From contig CAYMLG010000005.1 in assembly GCA_964391195.1 (NCBI GenBank), forward strand, positions 1 through 64,000: DNA of 64,000 bases, read 5' to 3'. How positions within the stretch are numbered: position 1 is the first letter of the stretch; the number at the start of each line of letters is the position of its first letter. A program made the position numbers and the translations under genes. Positions 17,256 to 23,893 of the stretch are shown one piece after another. The notes below the pieces were generated by a model. That model searched no databases. It was not told the origin of the DNA and worked only from the letters and a program-made list of their open reading frames with translations. Source of the DNA: JAAYXE01 sp964391195. GTDB lineage: Bacteria > Chloroflexota > Anaerolineae > Anaerolineales > UBA4823.

Positions 17256-17902
17256 ATATAGCAATCATCCAGTACGGAGCCCGGGCGGATGTCATACTCC
17301 TCCACCAGGCGCGCTCCAATAATCTGCTGATCTTCTTCTGGCTGGTAGTTCAGGGTGAAGACTTCTTCCCGGGGGCGCACGAAGCGCTCCGGATGGCGGT
17401 GGCACTCCAGGCACCACTCCATGTACAGGGTGTTCGCCTTGTACGTTAACGGCATGGCTGCCACATCCCCGTGGCAGCTCTCACAGCCGATCCCTTTGTT
17501 GACGTGGATGGAGTGGTTGAAGTAAGTGTAATCCGGCAAGTCGTACACCCGCACCCAGGGGATGGGCTGCCCGCTCTGGAAGCTCTCGCGCACCGGGGCC
17601 AGGGCATCGGCGTTGGTCCAGATCTGGCTGTGACAGCTCATGCAGGTATGGGTGGCCGGCATCCCGGCATAGGGGCCTTCTTCCACCGAGGAGTGGCAGT
17701 AGCGGCAGTCGATCCCCAGCCCGGTGACGTGATGTTCGTGGCTGAACTCCACTGGCTGCTCGATCGACACTCCCACACGCGAAACATAGGAGGAGCGAAA
17801 AAAAGCAGCCAGCGCCAGGACCGCCCCGCCGACAAAGAAGACGGCTCCGAAAATGCTGACTTTAGAAAGGGTATTGGTGCTGGGGTGAAAGATCTGTGGC
17901 AT
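17243..17902 (-). CDS. actA: Alternative complex III subunit ActA, pentaheme cytochrome c
   Basis: A 219-residue cytochrome c7/c3-like protein with an N-terminal membrane anchor (about 12-36). It has five heme-binding motifs: CRYCH, CMSCH, CESCH, CLECH and CYICH. The first gene of ACIII operons is a pentaheme cytochrome of exactly this kind, which passes electrons through the periplasmic part of the complex. Its stop overlaps the preferred actB start. The start ATG at 17902 has only a weak GTAGAG upstream. Regulatory-looking inverted repeats and a candidate promoter lie in the 200 bases before it. Confidence 0.95.
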   Translation of the reverse strand: MPQIFHPSTNTLSKVSIFGAVFFVGGAVLALAAFFRSSYVSRVGVSIEQPVEFSHEHHVTGLGIDCRYCHSSVEEGPYAGMPATHTCMSCHSQIWTNADALAPVRESFQSGQPIPWVRVYDLPDYTYFNHSIHVNKGIGCESCHGDVAAMPLTYKANTLYMEWCLECHRHPERFVRPREEVFTLNYQPEEDQQIIGARLVEEYDIRPGSVLDDCYICHR

Positions 17903-18029
17903 AGACTCTACACGTTGTTACGATTGATCCCCCCGGTGCGAGTTTAACCTGGCAACGCCTGTGTGGAACTGGCGATGATTTTCCGGGCCGGTACAACAAG
18001 GATACACCCCACTCTTACCTTTACTGGGT

Positions 18030-18043
18030 TGTGGAATTCCACA
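18030..18043. promoter_or_regulatory. 14-bp perfect palindrome near the predicted act transcription start
   Basis: TGTGGAATTCCACA reads identically on both strands. It lies just downstream of the candidate -10 region of the act operon, where a repressor site or the base of a leader hairpin would be expected. Confidence 0.5.
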
Positions 18044-18045
18044 GG

Positions 18046-18075
18046 CTATATTGAGCCTAGTTTATATGTAGTCAA
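18046..18075 (-). promoter_or_regulatory. Candidate promoter of the act-cox operon
   Basis: On the minus strand TTGACT (18075-18070) is followed by an AT-rich spacer. A weak -10 region, AATATAG, lies at 18052-18046, giving a spacer of 17 or 18 bases depending on register. The actA start is about 145 bases downstream. A weak -10 would fit a promoter that needs an activator bound at the inverted repeats just upstream. Confidence 0.4.
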
Positions 18076-18087
18076 TAAAGGTAACAA

Positions 18088-18125
18088 TTAGGGAAAACCC
18101 TTAGACATGGTAGGGGAAACCCTAC
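18088..18125. promoter_or_regulatory. Pair of TAGGG-N4-CCCT inverted repeats, candidate activator sites of the act operon
   Basis: TTAGGG-AAAA-CCCTTA occupies 18088-18103 and GTAGGG-GAAA-CCCTAC occupies 18110-18125. Their centres are 22 bp apart, two helical turns. They lie directly upstream of the candidate -35 (18070-18075) for the minus-strand act operon. As I recall, GTAGGG-N4-CCCTAC is the consensus reported for NreC, the response regulator of an oxygen-sensing two-component system in staphylococci. No such regulator is encoded in this window. On the plus strand the second repeat is followed by a T-rich run (18129-18141), so it could instead be an intrinsic terminator of an unseen plus-strand transcript. 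Confidence 0.5.
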
Positions 18126-18143
18126 CGGTTTTATTTTTTTTAA

Positions 18144-18189
18144 AGATGATGATCTGAGCGGGCGATGCCGCCCGCTCAGATCATCATCT
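18144..18189. terminator. Long perfect hairpin between galK and actA
   Basis: A 21-bp perfect inverted repeat (18144-18164 and 18169-18189) surrounds the four-base loop ATGC. Its apex reads GCGGGCG-ATGC-CGCCCGC. No T tract follows it on either strand. It may be part of the transcription boundary after galK, together with the next hairpin, or a structured repeat. Confidence 0.55.
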
Positions 18190-18205
18190 CTTGCTGAATA
18201 AATAA

Positions 18206-18242
18206 GTCAGGGAGGATGGACAGCCCGCCCATCCTCCCTGAC
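18206..18242 (-). terminator. Candidate terminator after galK
   Basis: GTCAGGGAGGATGG (18206-18219) pairs perfectly with 18229-18242 around a nine-base loop. Read on the minus strand after galK, the stem is followed by TTATTTATT. It lies 44 bases beyond the galK stop. Confidence 0.65.
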
Positions 18243-18285
18243 CCAATTTTCCGAAGCCTGGCTTCCCGCCGTAGCGGGGGTGGGA

Positions 18286-19458
18286 TTACTGGTAGAAGTC
18301 CACCTGGACTCCGTCGCTGGCCTGGCAGAGATAAACCTGGGCTTCGCGGCCGGTCTTCTCCTGGTAGCCCTGCTTCAACCCTTCGATGAACGCTGCGGCC
18401 TGGTCTTCTTCTACCAGGTTGACGGTGCAGCCGCCAAACCCGGCGCCGGTCAGGCGGGCGCCGATGCAGCCAGGCAGGTCGCGAGCCAGTTCCACCAGGG
18501 CGTCCAACTCGGGGAGGCTGACCTCGTACAGGTCGCGCAGGCTGGCATGCCCGGCGAACATCAGGGCGCCAAATGAACGCCTCTCCTCCCGGCGCAAGGC
18601 GCTCACCGCCGACTGCACCCTGGCGATCTCTTTGACCACGTGTTCGGCGCGCTTGCGGATCTCCGGCGGCAGCCGGTCGCTGTAGGCTGCGAACTCGGTC
18701 GTGCTCACGTCTCGCAGCGCCTGGATGTGGGGCATATATTCTTTCAGGATAGCGACCGCCCGCTCGCAGGCCTCCCGGCGTTCGTTATAGGCGGAATTGG
18801 CCAGGGCGCGGCGGATGCCCGAGTCGGCGATGACAATCGCTGTGCCGGAGGGGAGGGGCACCGGCTCCCATTCCAGGGAGCGCGTGTCGAAGTACAGGGC
18901 GTGCCCGGCGACTCCGTTGGCGCTGGCAAACTGGTCCATCAGGCCGCAGTTCACCCCCACGTAGACATTCTCGCCGCGCTGGGCGAGGCGCGCCAGGGTC
19001 ATGCGGTCCACTTCCCAATCGGCGAATGCCTGGAAGGTGGCGCCGAAGCCGACCAGCACCGCGGCCGAAGAACTAAGGCCCGACCCGATGGGGATATTCG
19101 AGGTGAAGACGGCCTTCATTCCGCCGGCCGGCCGCCCGGTTTTTTGCAGCGCCCAGGCGACCCCGGCCGGGTAGAGGGCCCATTGGGGTAGGGGGTTTCC
19201 ATCGACGTCCACTTTTCGATCGAGTTCGTCCAGGTTGAAGACCGTTTTCCGATCCATATCGAGGGCGGCGATCTCCACCTTGGAGCCCTCCTGAGGCGCG
19301 GCGGCGATGTAGACCGCCCGGTCAATGGCCGCCGGGAGAACCGGCCCATCGTTGTAGTCCACATGCTCCCCAAGCAGATTCACCCGGCCCGGGGCTCGGG
19401 TGACCACCGCCGGGGGTTGGCCAAACTGCTTTTCGAATTCTGCGCGGATGTCTTCCAT
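18286..19458 (-). CDS. galK: Galactokinase
   Basis: A 390-residue GHMP-family kinase that phosphorylates galactose at C1 with ATP, the first committed step of the Leloir pathway. All three family motifs are present: the galactokinase signature GRVNLLGEHVDYNDG (25-39), the ATP loop PIGSGLSSSAAV (about 127-138) and TGAGFGGCTVNLV (about 343-355). The length is normal. It is the last gene of the run beginning with the aldehyde dehydrogenase. Its ATG lies three bases after the stop of a small membrane-protein gene with no Shine-Dalgarno sequence of its own, so it is probably translationally coupled. galT is about 9 kb away on the other strand, and no epimerase gene is in the window. Confidence 0.95.
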   Translation of the reverse strand: MEDIRAEFEKQFGQPPAVVTRAPGRVNLLGEHVDYNDGPVLPAAIDRAVYIAAAPQEGSKVEIAALDMDRKTVFNLDELDRKVDVDGNPLPQWALYPAGVAWALQKTGRPAGGMKAVFTSNIPIGSGLSSSAAVLVGFGATFQAFADWEVDRMTLARLAQRGENVYVGVNCGLMDQFASANGVAGHALYFDTRSLEWEPVPLPSGTAIVIADSGIRRALANSAYNERREACERAVAILKEYMPHIQALRDVSTTEFAAYSDRLPPEIRKRAEHVVKEIARVQSAVSALRREERRSFGALMFAGHASLRDLYEVSLPELDALVELARDLPGCIGARLTGAGFGGCTVNLVEEDQAAAFIEGLKQGYQEKTGREAQVYLCQASDGVQVDFYQ

Positions 19459-19461
19459 GGC

Positions 19462-19674
19462 TCACTTGAGAAGGAGCACCAGCCCGTTGCCCAGGATCAC
19501 AAGGCCCAGCAAGAGCCATATCCATTCGCTGGCGCCGGCCCGAGCGGCGAAATACAGGGGTAAGGGCGGTACGCTCATCAGCAAGAATGCGGTCAGGTAA
19601 GCGCCAAAGGAATGCTCGCCCAACCAGCGCCGCAATGCCGGCAGAGAGGGTTCGTGTTTCGGTGGAACGTTCAT
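19462..19674 (-). CDS. Small membrane protein, unknown function
   Basis: A 70-residue protein with two hydrophobic segments (about 24-44 and 50-69) and a hydrophilic, Pro-rich N-terminus. I do not recognise a family. It is real by position: four bases after the flavin-protein gene and three bases before galK, with the high-GC codon use of its neighbours. Confidence 0.65.
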   Translation of the reverse strand: MNVPPKHEPSLPALRRWLGEHSFGAYLTAFLLMSVPPLPLYFAARAGASEWIWLLLGLVILGNGLVLLLK

Positions 19675-19678
19675 GACT

Positions 19679-20239
19679 CTATCCGGTGATCCCGTCCTGG
19701 TTTGGGTAGAAAAATGCCCCGGGGAAATCCTCCGCGACCTGTTTGCGCTTACCGCTCCAGCGTTCGATGTCCAACCGGTAGACGGCGGTGGGCTTGAGCT
19801 CGGCGTCGACGACCGGCCGGTAATCTTTACCGGGTTTCAGGTGAGGGAAGTATTTATCTAACAGGCACTGCAGCCCGCGCCTGGCCTGCTCCGGGTCTTC
19901 GATGATGGTCGCCCGGCCGTATACCACCACGCTGGCATACTCCACACTGAACTCCATGGCGGTATCGGCTGGCAGCAAGCGGCCGATCTCGCTCACGGTG
20001 AAGCACACCTGCCCACTGGCCGCGATGTTCGCCCGGGTTTGCCCATGGACGGAGGTGTGCAGGTAGATGGCGTTATCCGCCTCCACATACACGAACAGGT
20101 TGGTGTTCAGGTAAGGCTGCCCGCCGACCACGGTAGCGATCACTCCATAGGGCGCCCGCTGCAGCATGGATTTGATCCACTCATCATCGGTGACCGCCCG
20201 GTCATGGCGGCGCATGGGTACGTGGGTAGGGGTTGCCAT
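19679..20239 (-). CDS. Pyridoxamine 5'-phosphate oxidase family (NimA-like) flavin protein
   Basis: A 186-residue split-barrel flavin-binding protein resembling the NimA/Pyridox_ox_2 group. It opens MRRHDRAVTDDEWIKSMLQRAPYGVIATVVGGQPYLNTNLFVY, with YLHTSVHGQTRANI and QVCFTVSEIGRLLP following. Family members bind FMN or related cofactors and reduce small molecules; the substrate here is unknown. The start is the ATG at 20239, which shares one base with the lactate-permease stop (TAATG). An in-frame extension to 20533 lies inside the permease gene and is rejected. Confidence 0.88.
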   Translation of the reverse strand: MATPTHVPMRRHDRAVTDDEWIKSMLQRAPYGVIATVVGGQPYLNTNLFVYVEADNAIYLHTSVHGQTRANIAASGQVCFTVSEIGRLLPADTAMEFSVEYASVVVYGRATIIEDPEQARRGLQCLLDKYFPHLKPGKDYRPVVDAELKPTAVYRLDIERWSGKRKQVAEDFPGAFFYPNQDGITG

Positions 20240-21798
20240 TAAGTGACTCCGATTAAGGTCAGGACGCTGATCAACAGCACTAAAATGCCAGTATACACTA
20301 ACATCTGGCGCATGATCTCGCCTTCTCTGCCGGCCATCCCGGCCGTGCTTGCGCCCACCACGACTTTGGTGGGCGCCATGACCGAGGCCAGCGCAGCCCC
20401 GGCGGTCTGCCCGGCGAGGATGATGGCCGCCGGATAGCCGAGGAATTGGGCGGTGTATAGCTGCAGGGCGCCGAAGACCACGTTCGAGTTGGTATTGCTG
20501 CCGGTCATAAAGGCGCCCAGCGCGCCAATCCACGGCGCTACAGCCGGGAAGAGCCGCCCAACGCCTTCCGCCAGTCCGCGGGCCAGGATGTCGGTCATCC
20601 CGGCGTTCTCCATGATCACCGCCATGGTCACCATCGAAGCAATGCTGACGCTGGAGGAGAGCACCTTGTTCACCGTGCCCTTCAGGATCCGGCCTGGAGC
20701 GCCGGGGCGGTACAGGCCGGCCCGGCGGTAGATGAGATAGGCCAGCAGAGAAGCGTAGGCCAGGATGGTCCCCGTGTGGCGGAGCAGGACGAGCTGGCGC
20801 CCGCTGCCGGCCGGGGTGGTGAAGGGCTCGAGCCCAAGCAGCCCGCCGCCGGTGCTGACTTCCGGGAACTGGAGGCTGACCACGATCCCGCCGAGGAGTT
20901 CTTTCAGTGGGGTGATGAATTGCACGCCCAGAATGACGATGACGAGCACCAGGTAGCCGGAGAGGGCGATGCCCAGGCGGCGGAGGTCAATGGGTTCGCT
21001 CGCCGGGTTGGGGCCAGGATTGGCCGGTACGGCGGCTCGGGGGCGATAGGCCAGCGGGAAGCCAACCAGCAGACCAGAAACGCCGCCGGCAAAGGCGGCG
21101 ATATTCCACAGGCCGGCCACCGCAACCAGGTACTGAGCGAGACCCATCACCGTCCCCAGTATCACTACGGCCAGGAACAGGCGGCGCACTGCCGACCAAC
21201 CGCCGGCCGCATGGGCGCACATCCAACCCACAAGCAGACCCGATATGCCGAGCAGCAGCGCCGAAGGTCCGGCGAGCAGGTCGGCCGGGAGGCGGGTTGC
21301 GGCCAGGAGCGCGGCGAAGGAGGAGCCGAGCGACCCATAGGTCACCGCCCAGCCATGACCGAGGGAGGGGATGATGACCGCGGTCAAAGGCGAAAAACCC
21401 AACCCGACCAGGATCGGGGCGATCACCGCCACCGGTACTCCAAATCCCCCTACGCCTTGTAAGAAGGAAGCGAACACCCAACCGATGATCAGGGCCTGCA
21501 TGCCCCGGTCGGGCGTCAGTTGGGGGAGGGCCTGGCCGATGGTGCGGATGGCTCCCGCTTCGTCAACCACCCGGTAGAGCAGGAAAGCGGCCCAGATGAT
21601 GAGCAGCACGTCCATGGCCAGCAGCCAGGCTCGGGTATGAGCGAAGGCGAGCAGTTCCGGCCCGGCGCCAAAGAACACAGCGGCGATGACCAGGGCGCTC
21701 AGATAGCCGACCCCACCGGCGCGGGCCGCCCCCCAACGAAAACCAACCATCAAGATCAGGATCAGGGCGATAGGGGTGAGGGCAAGGATGAAGGGCAT
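20239..21798 (-). CDS. L-lactate permease family transporter
   Basis: A 519-residue polytopic protein with about 13-14 membrane helices, opening LTPIALILILMVGFRWGAARAG. The middle carries the LctP-family hallmarks GWVFASFLQGVGGFGVPVAVIAPILV and SLGHGWAVTYGSLGSSFAAL. Later ones are GAFMTGSNTNSNVVFGALQ and GAALASVMAPTKVVVGASTAG. The family imports lactate, glycolate and similar hydroxy acids with protons. It lies 50 bases after the CoA-transferase beta gene and overlaps the flavin-protein start by one base, pointing to shared expression with CoA-ester catabolism. Confidence 0.93.
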   Translation of the reverse strand: MPFILALTPIALILILMVGFRWGAARAGGVGYLSALVIAAVFFGAGPELLAFAHTRAWLLAMDVLLIIWAAFLLYRVVDEAGAIRTIGQALPQLTPDRGMQALIIGWVFASFLQGVGGFGVPVAVIAPILVGLGFSPLTAVIIPSLGHGWAVTYGSLGSSFAALLAATRLPADLLAGPSALLLGISGLLVGWMCAHAAGGWSAVRRLFLAVVILGTVMGLAQYLVAVAGLWNIAAFAGGVSGLLVGFPLAYRPRAAVPANPGPNPASEPIDLRRLGIALSGYLVLVIVILGVQFITPLKELLGGIVVSLQFPEVSTGGGLLGLEPFTTPAGSGRQLVLLRHTGTILAYASLLAYLIYRRAGLYRPGAPGRILKGTVNKVLSSSVSIASMVTMAVIMENAGMTDILARGLAEGVGRLFPAVAPWIGALGAFMTGSNTNSNVVFGALQLYTAQFLGYPAAIILAGQTAGAALASVMAPTKVVVGASTAGMAGREGEIMRQMLVYTGILVLLISVLTLIGVT

Positions 21799-21848
21799 GG
21801 AGTCTCTTTCATTTGAACACTGCTAAATGTGGATGGAAGGTAAGAAGG

Positions 21849-22616
21849 TTAGCTGCCTCCCAGATAGATACCGGTAGGATCCAACTCCTGGCGCAAGATC
21901 CGCAGTTCTTCATTGGTTGGCGCCTGGCTGGTGCGCAGATCGGCGGCTACTTTTAAGTCCCAGCCGGTGTTTGCCCGGGCTTGCTCGATGCTGGCGCCAG
22001 GGTGCAAGACGGTCAGAACCAGCTCGCCGTTTTCATCCGGTTCCATGATACCCAGGTCGGTGACAACCGCCACCGGACCGCCTCCACGCAGCCCGGCCGC
22101 CTCACGTTCCTGGCGCCCGCCTAGAAAGCCGGCCGAGGTGCGGAAATCGACCTTCTCAGGGAAGCGCCGCTTCTGGTGCGGGGTCATGACGTAGCAGCGG
22201 TTGGCCCAGGCGGCGATTTCCATCGAGCCGCCAGAACCGGGCAGGCGGACTTTGGGCTGCTCGTAGTTCCCAATCACCGTGGCGTTGATATTCCCAAAGC
22301 GGTCGATCTGCGCTCCGCCCAGGAAGCCGACATCGACATTCCCGCGCTGGAGGTAGAAGGCGAAGATATCGTACATGCTGCATACGGCAGTCGCGCCGCT
22401 CACCAGGGTGGGGTCGCCGATCGAGAGCGGCAGCCGTGCCGGCTGCGCGCCGATCACCCCCGCCTCGTAAATCATCATCAAATTGGGGGCGTGTGTCCGC
22501 CGCGCCAGGTTGCAGGCCAGGTTGGGCAGGCCCACCCCCACGAAAACCACATCGCCGTCCCGCAGCAGCCGGGCGGCGTTGATTGTCATCAGTTCAGCAG
22601 AGGAGTAGGTAGCCAT
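21849..22616 (-). CDS. Family I CoA-transferase, beta subunit (glutaconate/3-oxoacid type)
   Basis: A 255-residue beta subunit that would pair with the gene immediately upstream. Visible are VGVGLPNLACNLARRTHAPNLMMIYEAGVIG, whose Glu is the candidate CoA-ester-forming residue of the beta subunit, then FLGGAQIDRFGNINATVIG and LPGSGGSMEIAAWA. The length suits GctB/IpdB-type subunits. The acid substrate cannot be read from sequence. The start lies two bases after the alpha stop, with GGAAGA a short distance upstream. Confidence 0.88.
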   Translation of the reverse strand: MATYSSAELMTINAARLLRDGDVVFVGVGLPNLACNLARRTHAPNLMMIYEAGVIGAQPARLPLSIGDPTLVSGATAVCSMYDIFAFYLQRGNVDVGFLGGAQIDRFGNINATVIGNYEQPKVRLPGSGGSMEIAAWANRCYVMTPHQKRRFPEKVDFRTSAGFLGGRQEREAAGLRGGGPVAVVTDLGIMEPDENGELVLTVLHPGASIEQARANTGWDLKVAADLRTSQAPTNEELRILRQELDPTGIYLGGS

Positions 22617-22618
22617 GA

Positions 22619-23521
22619 TTAGTATCTTCCATAGTCAACGGATGAACTGGGCAGGGAGCCCACCTTCAGGCGGGCGTGCACTTCGGGGCCCAATTTTTCA
22701 AAGTACTCGGCCCGGTCTTTCACCCCATACACCCACTCATCGAGGTAAGCCTGCACCCCTTCGCGAGTTTTGCTGATTTCGTCCCATTCCAGGTAGAAGG
22801 TATTGTCGCGATCGTAATACCCCTGGGTGTAGGAGGGGTGGGCGGCGTAGGGCACATGGCAGACGGCGTCGACGATGAAGCCAGGGATCAGTGTGCGGTT
22901 GGGGTCCGAGCGGATCACCGCCGCGTCCACAATTTCTTCGGCGGTGAGGATCACCCGTTTGGCGGCAAAGGCGGCCTCCTTCTGCTCGCCGATGATCCCC
23001 CAAATTTGGGCGTTGCCCTCCGCGTCCGCCCGCTGAACGTGGACGATGGCCACATCCGGCGTAAGGGCCGGGACAACCACGACTTCCTGTCCGGAGTAGG
23101 GGTCGGTCACCCGGCGGATGAGCGGGTTGCAGCGCTCCAGGTCTCCGGCGCCGGTCGGGTTCATGGGCATGAAGGGCAGCCCGGTCGCTCCGGCCTGCAG
23201 GCGGGAAATCATACCGAAGTGGGAGTATTCTTCCCATTCCAGCCGGCCGGCTTCGATCTCTGCCCGAACAAAGCGCAGAGAGCCGACTCCCGGGTTTCCC
23301 ATGTATGAGAAAATCACTTTGCGGGCGCAGCCCGCGGCAACCATCTGGTCGTAAATCAGGTCGGGGGTGGCGCGCGCCAGGATCAGGTCCTTCCGTCCCT
23401 GGCGGATGATCTCATGCCCGGCAGCGAACGGGATCAGGTGGGTAAAGCCGGCGGCATAGACCAGATCGCCATCCTGTACATGCATGGCTACGGCTTCAGA
23501 GAGTGAGGTTAGTTTGGTCAT
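22619..23521 (-). CDS. Family I CoA-transferase, alpha subunit (glutaconate CoA-transferase A-like)
   Basis: A 300-residue alpha subunit with the layout of glutaconate CoA-transferase GctA: LSEAVAMHVQDGDLVYAAGF, HEIIRQGRKDL, GLPFMPM, VPALTPDVAIVHVQRADAEGNAQIWG, PYAAHPSYTQGYYDRDN and DEWVYGVKDRAEYFEKLG near the end. With the beta subunit it would move CoA between an acyl-CoA and a free acid. The ATG at 23521 is chosen because the reading frame upstream has no family similarity and overlaps the next small gene. No clear Shine-Dalgarno sequence is present. Confidence 0.88.
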   Translation of the reverse strand: MTKLTSLSEAVAMHVQDGDLVYAAGFTHLIPFAAGHEIIRQGRKDLILARATPDLIYDQMVAAGCARKVIFSYMGNPGVGSLRFVRAEIEAGRLEWEEYSHFGMISRLQAGATGLPFMPMNPTGAGDLERCNPLIRRVTDPYSGQEVVVVPALTPDVAIVHVQRADAEGNAQIWGIIGEQKEAAFAAKRVILTAEEIVDAAVIRSDPNRTLIPGFIVDAVCHVPYAAHPSYTQGYYDRDNTFYLEWDEISKTREGVQAYLDEWVYGVKDRAEYFEKLGPEVHARLKVGSLPSSSVDYGRY

Positions 23522-23547
23522 AGGAACTGATTGTTGTACCTGAGAAC

Positions 23548-23781
23548 TTACTTGGATTTGGATTTTTTTTCTTTGCCGCGTCTGCCTCGCAGCAGGCGGA
23601 AACGCTGGCTGGGCTCCGGCGGTTTTCGATTGCGGACGATGAGGATCCCCGCCAGATAGAGCAGCAGCACTCCGCTGCACAGGTAGCCAAGATGCGGCTG
23701 GCGGGCGTAATCGGAAGCGAAGAAAATGATCAGGACGATCAAGCCCACATACAGCAGGAACTGGCCAAATCTATAGGACAT
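23548..23781 (-). CDS. Small membrane protein, unknown function
   Basis: A 77-residue protein with two membrane segments (about 7-23 and 31-48) and a strongly basic tail (RFRLLRGRRGKEKKSKSK), giving a likely cytoplasmic C-terminus. I do not recognise a family. The ATG at 23781 (MSYRFGQFLLYVGL) is preferred; the 34 residues upstream are Pro/Gly-rich and run into the hairpin at 23836-23873. It sits 26 bases before the CoA-transferase alpha gene. Confidence 0.6.
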   Translation of the reverse strand: MSYRFGQFLLYVGLIVLIIFFASDYARQPHLGYLCSGVLLLYLAGILIVRNRKPPEPSQRFRLLRGRRGKEKKSKSK

Positions 23782-23835
23782 TTCGCAGCGGGGAGGCGCA
23801 CGTGGCCCGGTGAACGTGTGGAGCCCACCAGTGAG

Positions 23836-23873
23836 GTGGGGATGGCTGCTTGTAGGCGCTGCGCCATCCCCAC
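23836..23873. terminator. Hairpin after the aldehyde dehydrogenase gene
   Basis: GTGGGGATGGC (23836-23846) pairs perfectly with 23863-23873 around a 16-base loop. It begins 20 bases beyond the aldehyde dehydrogenase stop on the minus strand. There is no T tract, so it may stabilise the message or only attenuate read-through into the next genes. Confidence 0.45.
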
Positions 23874-23893
23874 GAAAGGACACTGATGAGGAG

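Noticed and set aside
15816..17261. 481-codon plus-strand frame opposite actB
   Set aside because: Antisense shadow; actB has all expected motifs on the other strand.
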